From NCBI GenBank assembly GCA_004154925.1, contig QJNS01000020.1, positions 186,001 through 250,000 on the forward strand: DNA of 64,000 nucleotides. The letters are read 5' to 3'. Position numbers and translations under genes: made by a program. Numbering within the stretch: the first letter of the stretch is position 1; each line of letters begins with the position of its first letter. The notes beneath the pieces were generated by a model, which saw nothing but the letters and a program-made list of their open reading frames with translations, did no database searches and was not told where the DNA came from. This DNA comes from Monosporascus cannonballus (Eukaryota; Ascomycota; Sordariomycetes; Xylariales). Shown here piece by piece: positions 50,397 to 62,941 of this stretch.

Positions 50397-52193
50397 AGTT
50401 CCAGTTATATAGCCAACCCAAATATTCAAACTGCTTCTGCCTTCCAGATTATGCCAGTGGCAGACTGGCTAGCGCGTGACTTTGCAACAGGTGAATGTGC
50501 CTTGGGCGGGGGTGGCCGTGTGATAAAGGTTGTTATTATGACTAGTAAGGAAATTACATTTCACCTGAAAAGGATGGAAGGGAAACGGTTGGCTGCCTCG
50601 AGATGCAGGGGTAAACGAGGCGTGCCCTCGTCCCTGTCTCCGCCCCCTCCCCTTTAAGAAACATAGTTCAGGGAGATGAGCTCAAATGCAACGAAGAACA
50701 TCTGGCCAGGCCAACCGAGTTGACAGTTAAGGTAGGGCACACTGCCGTGAGACCAATGACGGCAAGTACCTTTTCTTGGCTTGTCTAAAGGTAAGAACCC
50801 GCACTCGTGCATCAGTTACCGTACTATCTAGATAAATTCGGTCAAAGCTAATACAGAGCTAATGCATGCTGCCCCAGCTCTACCGGTGGCATGGTTCTTT
50901 TTATAGCTAGTGTGAGGATGCCGTGAGCTATCTTTGACTAAGCGTGGCATAACCGAAATACGTGAGAAGGGGGATTGTCGCTGCTTAGCCATTCGCTGTT
51001 CGTAGTCTCGCATTAGCTTTGATCGAATTTATATACATAATACGGTATACCCGGAAAAGAGGTATTTCATGATGGGTCAGAGGTGGCAGACGCCAAGTAA
51101 GTTTGCGAGAAGGCAACATTCTCAGGGTAAGCTGTTCTCCCCTGTGACAGGACACTGCCGCCTTGGCAGATCCGAGAATGCGGCATGACGTCGCAGACTG
51201 GACCGGGGCGTTACTAAATATAAGAAGTTAGCTTGCACACTAACTAGCATTCGTACTTGCGAGAATGCTGGTACAATACTCGCCAATAATTGAGGCAGGC
51301 TGGGGCTTGTAGGCCTGACCTGCGCGACCATTGAAGCGGACCTCTTCCCCACCCACTCGGATTTTCTCCAATTATTCCCTTCCACATCACCATCGGGGCT
51401 CTGTTGATTTACCCAGTCATGTGCGACTCGTCAGAAACCAATTTTGACCAACCGTGTCTCAGACCATATTTCCAAACGATGACCGAATAGGACGTTATGC
51501 TTAATGGCATACGACTCCGTTCGCCCCTGAGATCATGGTTTCGGTGTCCCCAAAGCCTTGCGCACCTGCATAGCTCAAAGGCACAGAAGTTTAGTAGAGA
51601 TGAAACAAGTGATGAAGGCTAACTTGGGCCCTTTTTCTCCTGGTAAAACCGTGAGTGTCGGTCTTGTCGACTTAAGTTAAGTTCTACTCCGCAGGACAGG
51701 CAGATGATGCAGCCCCCTCAGCTAACCGTATGTATGTATGGGTTGCAATGAACCTGGGACATGCGACCTGTTGGAAGAGTACCTTCACAACAGTATGTGG
51801 CTGTGGCTGTGACTGATTCCAAGCACTTGTGGCTTGCGGGCTTTGTGCACCATGTCTTTTAGGTAGGTACGTACTCGTAGCTTACGGTCCGCCTCCAAGT
51901 ATGATGTGGTCTGTGCAACCGCACTTGACTTGCACTGACCTGTGACCCCAGCCAGATTCTCGGACGTGCTCACCGTCTCACACGTGAAACCGTCGCGTGC
52001 CTGATCCCCCCTGACCAGCAAGCAAGCACATCTCGTCTCATAGCGGCGTCTTGAAGGCCGAAATCACACTCCTCCGACGTAGATGTGCCGCACATAAGGT
52101 GCTGAAAGATCCGGATGCCGCAATAGTAAAAGCAGCGTGATTATGTAGATAACGCCGAATGTGATCAAGCGTCCTTCTCGCCCACGCACAATC
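50397..52193. other. Divergent intergenic region
   Basis: About 1.8 kb separates the minus-strand phosphatase and the plus-strand CLN3 gene, so both promoters should be here. I see no further gene or repeat. Confidence 0.5.
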
Positions 52194-53726
52194 ATGAGCC
52201 CTCGCCCTTCACCGAGCTCTTCAGGGCTCCTCCCGATCCCGATGCCTGGCTCCCCGGGCTCCTCGTGGGCCATCTACAAGGCCCGCCTGGCGTCTTTGTT
52301 CCGAAATACTGACTCCGCCGTGCTGGTGGCCTTTTGGCTCTTCGGTGAGGCTCTCCCTCCGTGACCGCCCCTGTCGCCGAGATACGTGATTTCAGTGCTA
52401 GGCGTATTGTCGCGGACCGGCTAGCTAACCTCAACCCCCGCAAATGAAGGGCTCATCAACAACGTCCTCTACGTTGTCATCCTCTCGGCGGCGCAAGACC
52501 TCGTGGGCTCCGACGTGCCCAAGGGCGTGGTCCTGCTCGCCGACGTGCTGCCGGCCTTCTTCACGAAGCTGGTGGCGCCGTACTTCATCCACCGGGTGCC
52601 GTACGGGCCGCGGGTACTGGCTTTTGCCGCCTGCTCGTCGGTGGGCATGTTCTGCATCGCGCTGACGCCGCCGGACCGGTCGGCGGCCGCCAAGATGCTC
52701 GGCGTCGCACTTGCGAGCCTCGCCAGCGGCGCCGGCGAGCTTAGCTTCCTCGGCCTCACACACTACTACGGACAGCTGAGCCTCGCCGCCTGGGGTAGCG
52801 GTACGGGTGCCGCTGGCATCGTCGGCGCTGGGCTCTACGTCCTGCTGACCGACGCCTTCGGCCTCGGCGTGCGGGAGAGCCTGCTCGCCTCGGCGTTCCT
52901 GCCCGTTGTCATGATCGTCAGCTTCTTCGTCGTACTACCTAGGGGCCCGCTTCGCGAGGGCGGCAGGAGGGGGTCCAAGGAGTACGATCCGATCCCCGAT
53001 CGCGACGTCGAGCAGGACGGCGACGACGAGGACATGGAGGACCTCCCGCCGGCCAACGCGGCGTCCAGCCTGCTGGCGCCTGGCCCCGCGGTCGCCTCGA
53101 CCGCCCTATCATCATCATCAACAACAAGGAGCGGCGGCGGCGGTGGCGATGGGGTCGGGTCGCGACTCGGCGCGAACCTGCGGCGAGCCGGGGCGCTCTT
53201 CATCCCCTACATGCTGCCGCTCTTCCTGGTCTACGTCGCCGAGTACACCATCAATCAGGGCATCGCGCCCGTGCTGCTGTTCCCGCTCGAGGAGTCGCCG
53301 TTCGCTGAGCTGCGCGACTTCTACCCGATGTACGGGTTCCTTTACCAGCTGGGCGTCTTCGTGTCGCGGACGTCGGTCGCCTTCGTGCGCGTGCGCCGCC
53401 TCTACCTCCCCTCGCTACTGCAGGTGGCCAACGTCGTGCTGCTGGCGCTGCACGCACTCTTCGACTTCATCCCGAGCGTCTACGTCGTCTTCCTCGTTGT
53501 CTTCTGGGAGGGCCTGCTCGGCGGCGCCGTCTACGTCAACACCTTCGCCGCTATCATGGAGGAGGTGCCCCCCGCCGAGCGCGAGTTCAGCCTCGGTGCC
53601 ACCAGCGTCAGCGACAGCGCCGGCATCTGCACCGCGGGCTTCCTCGGCATGGCCATGGAGGTCTGGCTCTGCAATTGGCAGGTCCGGCACGGGAGAGACT
53701 GGTGCAAGCAAATCGGAGTAGCCTGA
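52194..53726 (+). CDS. BTN1: CLN3 / Btn1 family lysosomal (vacuolar) membrane protein
   Basis: Two exons, 52194-52344 and 52450-53726, give 475 residues. The intron (105 bp) has GTGAGG and AAG, splitting the Gly of FWLFGLINN. The protein is a multi-pass membrane protein of the battenin family, related to the equilibrative nucleoside transporters. Diagnostic blocks are [46 protein letters not shown] and [12 protein letters not shown] in the first half. [12 protein letters not shown] and [14 protein letters not shown] follow in the second. It ends with [12 protein letters not shown]. An acidic, low-complexity cytosolic loop with poly-Ser and poly-Gly separates the halves (about residues 260-310). 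Fungal members act at the vacuole in pH and amino acid balance. An ATG 11 codons upstream (52161) is also in frame. The symbol follows the yeast name and is by family, not proven orthology. Confidence 0.92.
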
Positions 53727-54157
53727 TGGGGCGAGGAAATAACACGTGTCGGTCGTGCTTTTGCCTTATCGCATGTAGTGGTCTATTTGACCCACTTATT
53801 CGATGCATAGCCGTTTCTATCGTAAAGGCATCAATTGATTCTGGACATGGGACCTGGTGCTCCGTTGCTTCTAGCTGCACAATGGCTATCAGTACCCGGG
53901 TCTCACCCGAGACGTATAATAGCACTTTTAAGAATCCTGGACGCTTCAAATCTTTCACAGACGACCATCTAGACATCTTCCTTTCCCGCTTTTCGTTCAA
54001 TCCGTAATCCGAGCAAACAATCATCAAGTCTCCCAGGGATACACAGGTTATGGGTAGGCAATTCCTTCCCAACCTGGCCCTATCCCGCTTTTCAGGCAAC
54101 CGTCCCTCCTCATCATACCACCACGCTGACTTTGGCGTGTCCCGTCCTACTGTCCAC
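53727..54157. other. Intergenic region between converging genes
   Basis: It contains the presumed 3' untranslated regions of the CLN3 gene (plus) and the Zn2Cys6 gene (minus). No other gene is evident. Confidence 0.5.
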
Positions 54158-57100
54158 TTAGTAGCCCGGTGGGTAAATGTTCGGGTAATGCGTATCCCAG
54201 ATCATATCCATGTTGAGGCCATTGTCATTCCACTGCCCCGCCGTCACCACCATGTCCCACTGCATCTCGTTGGAGGCCAGGACCGGGTCCGCACTTAGGG
54301 CGCCCGAGAAGTCCAGGTCCAGACTTGGGTTCTGTGAGTGCATGTCCGGCGCGCCCGCGCCGTCGCCGGACCAGGCTGGATAGCCCAGCGCCCCGGCTTC
54401 GGGGAAGTACTGTGGGTGCTGTTCCTGATGCTGCTGCCGGTGTTGTTGTTGTTGTTGTTGAGCATAACTCTGCTTAAACTCGGGCGATCCCCCCTTGACA
54501 TCCTCTCCTGTGGGGTACCGGTCTTCGGTCCCTGTGCCTTGCTTATCGTCTATGTGTCTGGCGTTCGGGAGCGGCGAGCTCCTGAACGCAGGGTTCTCTG
54601 GCTCGATTATGCCGACGGCCTTCGCGAGCTCCAGCGACACCTTTGCGCGACGCGCGTGGGTCCCGCACATATCCACGCTGGTCATCATATGACATAACTG
54701 TCTTACCGTCTCTCTCATCTGATCCGCCGTATAGCTTTGCATATGCTGCATGCAGGCAAAGGGTAGTTGCGAAGGATCTTGGTCCCGGTCCTGCTCTAGC
54801 GCCTGCGGAGATAGCCAGGCGAGTATAATGGTCAGAGACGCTTGATGGGCATAAAAGACGTCCGTCCACGTAACACCATTTAGGCAGTTGGCGCGCCACA
54901 TTTCCAAAAGCAAGTCGGCAGCGCGCATCGCCCCAGTGAGGCAAATCCTACCCAACCCCACGATGATCGCGGCGTCAGGCCCGAGAGTGCTGCCTCCGTT
55001 TACGGATTCAATAATCTTAAGCAAGAACGGCCGTGCCAAAAGACACAGCGTGTGATGGTACCGCACATCTATAACATTTGTATTAGTCGCTCTCCAAATT
55101 GAAGGTTTCTAAAATCTAAGCAACGTATAGACAAGGCTACCGAGGGAGATTCGAGACGAGCAGTGAGTGGCTTATGAATAATAGGACGGGGGAAGAACAC
55201 CATAAGGGTATAGCGGCTACTTACGAAGGAGGTGAACTCTGCGCCATACTTTTTCGTCTCCATGAACCCCGTCCTCGGCCGAGGCAGGCATCATATATCT
55301 TGGCAAGCATCTGTACCACGACGCCAATGGTTCTAAGTAGTCGAGTGCCCGCCTGTACATTCTACTGGGAACATGCGCCGGGTCAAATATATCACGTCTA
55401 ATTGCGGCGATAATGACGTACAATGGAGCAGCGTGCTCCAGGTAGCGGGGTGGGAGGATATTGCCCTCAAGGAAGTCGTCTTCCGGAATGCCTACATCCA
55501 TTTCCCGGCAGTCGATGGCGCTAGGTCGTCCTAGCGAGCAACATAGAAACTGCTCGTAACTGTATAGAGTCCACCATACTCGCTTGCGAAGGTATTGATG
55601 AAGGGGATTGAAAGTAACCGCTACACTTTGTCGATGCATCCCCAATGCAATCGCGAGGCGGCAGGCCATACCTTGGAAGAGCCAGGCACCCATTAGATCA
55701 TTCGTGTTGTGAGCGTGAAGTGAAAGGACCACTGCAAATTTTGTGTCAGTAGCTCTTTTGAGTCGTTCGACGCGGCTATATGAAATATGACAGCGTCCCG
55801 GATGGTGGCTACTCCACTGAGCCATGCGAGAAAGGGGCATTCCTTGGTATCCAACACATAAAAATACATATATAGAGGGGGATGCTGCTTACTATAAGCG
55901 CACACATTATGAAGGCTAGACGTAGAGAGAAGCGGCAGCAACATTTTAGCCTCTGCGCACCATTTCCGCTGAAACCCCAATGATGACGGGGCCTGCGGAA
56001 GACATCGGGAGCCGATTACAAATATCATATAGAGAGAGCAGAGCCAACCAGATGTCACGGTAACTTCCTTCGTTTCTTCGTCTTGTATTGCCTTCCGAAC
56101 CGCTTCCCAAGATCTCCACAGGGTCTCGTATGTTCGTTGAAACGTGCTGCGATGAAACAGAATGAAATTGGGGTGAAAATGCTGGAAATAAGCCTCGACG
56201 CACGCATCAGCTTCCTCTCGGTTGGGTAAGTCAATCATTGATGCGGGTCTGTGATGTCGCCGGTAGTTAGGATCGGCAAAGTGTCCTGCATCCCCCTCGA
56301 TCCCAGTGATAGAGGGCTCATCACTGGAAGATAATATCCGCGTCTGCTTTGATGAGTTGATATTGTTTGGTCCAGACTGTTCCACATTGCCGCCTAGCGA
56401 TTGAGCAAGCTTCTCAGTAAGGATCTCGGCCGTCCCTCTATAATGGCCCTGACCCCTCCAGCCTATCGCCTGGGAGTCATTCTGGGGGGCTAAGTGACGG
56501 GAGACTAGCTTACGCACACTTACAAAAAAGGCCAGACTTCCAGACGGGCCAATGTAATGTGACCGACCGCAAGAATCTTGAATAAGGCCTAAGCATCCAT
56601 CTTCGGGATCTATAACCCCCTCATGCGGTGGTCGCGGCAAGAGCTGGGGAACCATCGGGGCAGTCTTGGTGGCGTAGGCCGGGGGGAGTATCGGATAACT
56701 GCCCTCAAGGCTAACCACACCTAGCCCCGTGTACGGCATGTGGTCGGAGGACGTCGAGGAGGGTGATGTGATTGTTGTCCCTGAAGGGCCGGCAGAGGAG
56801 GGTCTCGTTTGTTCAGAAGTATCGTTGAAATCGGGCATGGTTATCCCCTTTGAACGTCCAAACTCCACCAAGTCTTCAGCGGAAGCTTTCGCCAGGGCGG
56901 GGAAAAGTCCCGAAACTAGAGCTTCTAGTGACCGGTACCGCTTGTCCAGATTCTCGACGCTCCCGTACACTCTCTGTTTCCGCGGCATAGTCGTGACGCA
57001 TGGGATCCGAGCGTCTGTGCACAATTTGCACGATGGAAGACCAGACTCGTCGTCGGACCTAGCCCCTGTTGGCAGGCGGATGCATTTACATCTGCGTGTC

Positions 57101-57489
57101 TTGCAAGCGTCACAGCTCACCTGGGTTCGCTTCCGCTGCGACGCCGGTACGCGGCGCTTCGCCTTCATGTACTCTTTGTGCTGCTGCGAGGGTGTCAAGT
57201 CCCCGCCTATGGGAGACTGGGACATGAAGGCGGATGGCGGGCCTCCACTAGGCGGTGATGTTAGTACATGGCTTGATGTCGCCGGCATCTGAACAGGAAC
57301 GATATGGCTCAGTCCCTCCTGGCGTATAGGCGGTAATGGTAGCTGTTGGCCCAGGGCCATGGCGGGAGCAGAAGCCGGTGCCGGTGCCGGTGCCGGTGTG
57401 GCACCAGGCTGCGGTGGATGATGCGGAATATTGGGTGCCCAGGGCAGTTCTCCCGGTGGGAAGCCTCCGGTCCTTTTATATTGATCCAT
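54158..57489 (-). CDS. Zn2Cys6 transcription factor with fungal-specific regulatory domain
   Basis: Three exons, 57489-55893, 55731-55225 and 55068-54158, total 3015 nt and 1004 residues. Introns of 161 and 156 bp have GTAAGC/GTAAGT donors and CAG/TAG acceptors. A Pro/Ala-rich N-terminus precedes a basic stretch (KRRVPASQRKRTQ) and the zinc cluster SCDACKTRRCKC...CKLCTDARIPC (Cys126, 129, 136, 154, 157, 164, with an extra Cys134). The loop between the third and fourth Cys is long, 17 residues. A linker RVYGSVENLDKRYRSLEAL follows, with coiled-coil character. The fungal-specific regulatory domain is marked by EEADACVEAYFQHFHPNF, LSLHAHNTNDLMGAWLFQGM and ALGMHRQS near both sides of intron 1. 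The tail has a poly-Gln/His run and acidic ends. A nuclear regulator; I cannot assign its target pathway. Confidence 0.9.
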
Positions 57490-60400
57490 GCGGCAGGTCC
57501 AGATTTATGTCACTCGTTAAGGGTGGGGGGGAAAGTAGTGGATAAAGAGGCCGTAGGTGGGTGTTGTCTTAACCAGAATAAGTGCGGCGACTCTACGAGG
57601 GTGCAAGGTCTGATCGAGATCACTCCAGCGAGTCCACGTACCAGACCACTAGGTAAGTGAGAATCCAAGATTTCTGATAACACAAAGCGAGGACTTAAGC
57701 ATTAATGGTCGTCTCGGGGGGGCGAGTGCATAGGTTCACCGTTGTCCCTGGTGTAGTAAATCCCAACCTTGGAAGCCAAAGCTGTTACATACTGAAGTGT
57801 TGGACAGGTATGCTGGATATATGATAAGTACGCAGCCTCAACTACCAGCCAACAGGCAGGCCACTCTCAAAATTGCCAAAAATTGGCGTGCATAATGGAT
57901 TCGCATCGCTACCAAGGAACGCGTAATAGGTACTGAAGGAGTTAGTTACCCAGGTGCTCTCAGGAATTGACTTTTAATCTTGCTCTGGTCAGAAAAGAAA
58001 AGAAAGGAATGCTTATCGGGTGATGTTTAGCTTTGTCATTATGACATCACCGTGATCGCTACATTCCAACAACTTAATGAATTAGTGATAGTGAGGCCCG
58101 TACATTGTATGATTTATCGCTTTGTAAGAGCCGCCAAGAAGTCAAGATAGAAAACACACAATTTCCAGTGCGTGTAGATAAATTTGATGCCGAAACCTCC
58201 CTAGGACCTGATAGGTAAGTTTTATAACCGCTATTCTCAAACTGTGGATCGCTTGTCGAAACTTTTGCGATTTCCAAAAGTTAAAGAAGCTGTGCATCAT
58301 CGGATATGACCATACAATTGGCCTGTTGGCTTTCCTGTTGATGTCCGAGCCCATCTGACCAATGAATCGCATGCTAAGGCACTCTCTTATGTCCCGCCTC
58401 TTAGCATATGGCTACTAAGAGCAACGCCACTTGCAATGGGATGTGAACGACAGGCCTGGTCAAGGTGCGGCGTTCTTACAATATATATAGAGTGTATTCG
58501 CACGATGATCTCCGGGAGATCGAGATCGAGATGCAAACTACGCCGGAGAACATACCTCTCATGATCTGGTGTCACTTGGAAGCCCCCTCTCTCAACGAAG
58601 ACCCTGACACGGCACCTAACTAAATATCACCTATCCAATGGGCTACCGCACAATTACCCCGACTCTTCAGGAGCAGGGGTCGTTGGAGGCTCCCTCGCCC
58701 TGCCCATCCGCTTCGAAGAACATAGTCGCCATCAGATAGCGGTCTTCCAGAAGCGAAGGAACACAGTAGTGTATCATGGGATATTTTCAAGCACGAAAGA
58801 GGACTCGAAGGTGGTCAGATATCGATTTACCATTGCATAGACGATCTTCTGACTGACCTTACAGGATGAAATAGTACCTAGGTTGCTATTACGGAATGTT
58901 CGTGGTGCGCTATGACATTGTTGACCAATGATGGTTGACGGAGAATGATCCGCCACCCCTTATGACGACTGCGGCTTCATAAAAGATGAAAGCTGGAGGG
59001 AATGCTACGAAGCCTACAATGGCAGAGTCTTAGATACCCGTTGGGCATAGTTTGTATGAACTTATTCTCGCCTACTACAGCGCCTGCAGACAACCCGAAG
59101 CTCACCATCTTGAGTCTTTCCCTAAAATGAGGGGATCGCCAGGTCCTTTCCCTGAAGTTTACTTCTCGGCTGTTGCACTTTTGGAGTTTGCGAACCTGTA
59201 GCATCAATAGTTTCAGCAACCGCGTCAGGTGCCAAGGTGCGACCCCCTTTCCGGGGCCCAGCGCCCCACCAGTGTGGCTCCAGTTTGTGTATATATAGGG
59301 GGGCTTCGCCCCCGAGTAGTTAGAAGAGGGCAGGCATTAATGGTCATCTATTTACTATCCATACTATGAACTACCTGCTAGGCTGCTTCTTCTGCCTTTC
59401 ACTCCGTGCTTTACCATTTTCCCTGACAAACCGGCAAGAGGAGATTCCTGGCTATATCCGTCGTGGGATAGTCTTGGTCACTGATTTCAACTCGCTGTAG
59501 TGCGGAATCAATGCGCAAAGGTTGAGTAGTCCGGAACCTGTTACTCGTTGGGATGGCTAGCCAATGAGACACTATTAACTAAGGCATTTAGTTGAACGTT
59601 ACCATCATACAAAAACGATTATCACCTCCAAAGGATTCGTAACGCAACCAGCTTATGATAGTCTATTAGGCCCGGCAAACCCATGCTGACCGGGGCTTGG
59701 CATAGCAAAATCTTTCACTTGAACAAATTGACCGCTTGACCGCTTAAGAGCCTTCATCGAGGGCCTCTCCCTACGCAAACCCTTTAGACACCGCCACTCA
59801 CCAGATCCAGGTAGTGGGTTTCCCGTATTTGAACTGTACCGCATCGTCGACAGAAAGACAAGTAATTACTTGTTCTCGGTATTACTACGAGCTTCATGGA
59901 AGGCTTGCGCGCGGCGAAAACCCTCACTCTCGGGCAGAGTCCGTGCGAGAATTCGCGATCTAGTATGTGCCTCCACCAAACTTCCAACAATACACGTCGA
60001 CCCTATCCACCCCCTTAATATCGATAGCCTTTGTTACTGCATGTAATGTATTGTGATTGGGTTGTTGGCCATTGGCCATTGGCCATACCCTTCAGCTTCG
60101 GCTTTTTCAGACCGATGTTAGTCGACCTTCATAGTCAGGACTCGGACTCCTGGAAGCTTATTAGGCTGTTACTGCCACTTCGAGAAGAGGGGAATTCGCT
60201 GAACAATATATGATGCAAGAAAGGAACATCGCCATGTTCGTGGTGGTATATTCCACCTCTGCTTACGGAGTTTTCGGGAAGCGGAGCTTTGTTCGACCAG
60301 CAGATACGAGCCACGCAAAACTCGGCAGACTGTGTTATTCCAGATGGTGACTCTGGGAAAGACTAGGATTCCGCGTTATGGAAGCTGACTGCATGTTTTT

Positions 60401-61304
60401 CTTCAAAAACCAGCGGAAGTCGTCGTTGCTGTGCCTTGAGTCCAACGTATGAAGACCGGCTTGTAATCCCCGTTATCCGCGCTAATGTGAGACTGCAGAG
60501 TGTATATCAGCCATGGAATGGGGCTCTGCACTCACTTATGAATCAAGGGTAGATCAGACTATAATACTCGTCCTACATGGATTCTTTTCGTCCCAGTTCC
60601 ATGATAAGAATTTACGGGCTGATTAGTCACTCGTATACTACAACTAAAGCTATATATTGAAAGGACAGGGTGAGTCGCACACTTTTGCTTAGCGAACTAC
60701 AGTCATACATATTAAGAGAATCCTATTGGACTCTGTCGAGTGATCTTACGGGTTACAAACCTGCAGGCCACATTATCCTACGTCCGTACGGGACTGACGG
60801 CCACTTTACTTCTGGTGCATTCGCAGCTCGGGGCATTTTATCCGCCGAGACACTCTTCTGCAGATATATTATTCCGTCTCCGGGTGCAATCTCCTCCAGC
60901 TGTAGGGTATGTTCCCAGGGTGTGCATGGTGTTCCCGTTTCAAGATGAGTGTCTTGGAAGCTGAATGCTCCGGCTATTCATACCATGACACTTGTTACAG
61001 GGTTTCCTCTTCGCCTGAGCTGATTATTACGTCTGTCAACCCAGCCTACGTCTGAGGGTCCTTTATAGCTCGAAAGGGGTATGGGAAGTCGCAGTGAAGT
61101 GGATGGAATGGAAACACATATGATTCATATCTGATGTCGGCTTAGTTAAGTGGCGGTCACATTGTTATCTGCTGAACTGCGTTGCTTGGCTGGTAGCCTA
61201 CATGGTTCAATACCATTGGCTCACCACCGTATGCTCAAGGGGGGTCTGCTAATTGGTATGCCGGTACCGTAGCACCTCCCAGAGCGCTGCGCCCCGCTAC
61301 TAGC
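57490..61304. other. Gene-poor stretch
   Basis: No gene is supported. The first few hundred bases are the presumed promoter of the minus-strand Zn2Cys6 gene. At 59289-59316 a TATA run followed at once by a strong hairpin (ggggggcttcgccccc) resembles the centre of the solo LTRs elsewhere in the window, but I could not find matching ends. Short minus-strand frames near 58074-58372 and 58977-59219 might be relics. Confidence 0.4.
60065..60086. repeat. Short heptamer tandem repeat
   Basis: Three consecutive copies of ttggcca. Confidence 0.6.
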
Positions 61305-62196
61305 TTACAAAGGAGGAGTTAGTTTTGCTAGACACATAGGAAGCGCGGTGCAACTTGTCCCATGTTGACTTGCAATTTTAGGGAAGGGCGGACTTCCGAG
61401 TTGGCGAGGTTTTCTTGCCAACTGGATACGAAGCTCCCAGAGGTCAACCGAATGCTTAATAATGTCGATTTCATGCAGTGGCCCTGCATTACCAGTGAGG
61501 TCTCCCACGAAATCTAGGACGGAATACACAGCGTCTGGGTGGCTGACACAGATGTCACAGGAGCCCAAACTTAGTCGCTTTACCAAGATCCCTATACATA
61601 TAGTACAAGACGGCGACACAATATTATTTCAATGCTGTATTGTTCCTCACTATAGATATGTGCGGTCTATGGATTCACGAGATAAAAACGTAAGAGCATT
61701 GGATCTTGGAAAGGAACGTTGGCCACTCTACCCGACGCATATAGCACAAATCCAGCAAAGTCATGGAAGTCAATTACAGCTATATGGTCATTGAATGATG
61801 TACCTGGAGTGCAAGACCGGCCACTACACAAAAGGGGGCTCAACGAGATGTGGCAGCATGAGTGCAACTGCATTGACCCATTTTCCTTAGCCGTCCATAT
61901 TTGAGACAAGGCGAGAAGACATATATAGACCCATCTTCACATGACATAATCACCCCACCAAAAGGACAAATACGCATCTGACATTTGCTTAGTTCCCTGT
62001 ACCTCGCTTGCGGCACTCAACCCATGTTTTGTCCCATTTATCCAACTCCTGCCTGACACGAGAGGACCGGTCCAGCTCATTGTACGTCTTTGAGCAAGTC
62101 TTTACGGCCAGGTGTTCTGTTGCCGTCACGGGGCCTTGCTGGATGAAGTCCACGAGCATCGGTACGGGATTTGCCTTCCCGTTCGCTGGTCTCCCG
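61305..62196 (-). pseudogene. Broken or multi-exon coding relic, family unknown
   Basis: Three minus-strand segments read like protein, in order. The first is 62196-61989, beginning right after an intron-like 3' end (actaataattcaatag), with text such as VDFIQQGPVTATEHLAVKT and ELDRSSRVRQELDKWDKTW. The second is 61800-61667, with DHIAVIDFHDFAGFVLYAS. The third is about 61570-61305, with DFVGDLTGNAGPLHEIDI and DLWELRIQLARKPRQL. They are in different frames with stops between. They may be exons of one gene whose introns I cannot place, or a decayed gene. No upstream first exon was found. I do not recognise the family. Confidence 0.35.
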
Positions 62197-62478
62197 CTAT
62201 TGAATTATTAGTTTTCATCCTTTTATATGCATATACTTCGAGTCTCTTGACGCACACTGGAAGACCGCTTTGGTGATTCTCATGCTGGTTGTCGGCCCCT
62301 GTCATCTCCAACTAGGATATCTGTCGCGGGACACTGACTGGAAGCAGATATTTCGTCGTGGTAGGATTTGGTCTGGGTCTTTTGTTATGATACACCGGCA
62401 CGCGGTCGCCATAACTCCCCGGTACATGACGCTATTATTATATTCCATCGTGAGGAAATCCGAGAGCGCCCGAGTGAG

Positions 62479-62538
62479 AATGTGGTCAAGGCCATGATCA
62501 AGACTATGATCAACACCATGATCAGTATCATGATCTTT
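62479..62538. repeat. 12-bp tandem repeat
   Basis: Five imperfect copies of a 12-bp unit around atgatca: aatgtggtcaag, gccatgatcaag, actatgatcaac, accatgatcagt and atcatgatcttt. Two more atgatc cores lie at about 62706-62718. Confidence 0.7.
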
Positions 62539-62941
62539 GCCTCCCAGCGTCGGAGCAGTCCATTAAGACGCTATAACTCAATAGGGGACAGCTTAAGCGG
62601 TTGGGATATTGCCAAGAACGGTGGCTGCTTATTGTCCCAATGAGGTGTGGTGTAATCCAACCTGCAGGTTCTCCGCATATTCACCACCCCAAAACCAGAA
62701 AAAATCATGATCATGATCCGACGGCTGCGTGGTTTGCGTAAACTGGTCTGTGCTTATCGGGGGATCCGGATGTGATTCGTCTCCTTTCCTAACTCTGAAA
62801 TATCCAAGCCACTACTAAATATATAATTACCCTTATAACGTAATTGTGCACTTTAATAACACGTTTGGATGGCTCCTGCTCTGTGTATGACGGCTAACTC
62901 GAGACTGCCGCCTCCCGAGAGGCTGCGCTCGGCTTCGTTAC

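Noticed and set aside
52431..53203. Several long minus-strand frames and plus-strand Ser/Arg-rich frames overlapping the CLN3 gene
   Set aside because: They are shadows of a GC-rich coding exon; the CLN3 frame carries all conserved family blocks.
34014..57489. A secondary-metabolite cluster (P450, transcription factors, GST)
   Set aside because: No backbone synthase is present, and the intervening genes are housekeeping (App1, CLN3, DUF2470).
59221..59420. Possible fourth solo LTR around the TATA-hairpin at 59289
   Set aside because: No matching TG...CA ends or target duplication could be found; only the core resembles the other copies.
62479..62538. CRISPR-like array
   Set aside because: The unit is 12 bp with no spacers, and the genome is eukaryotic.
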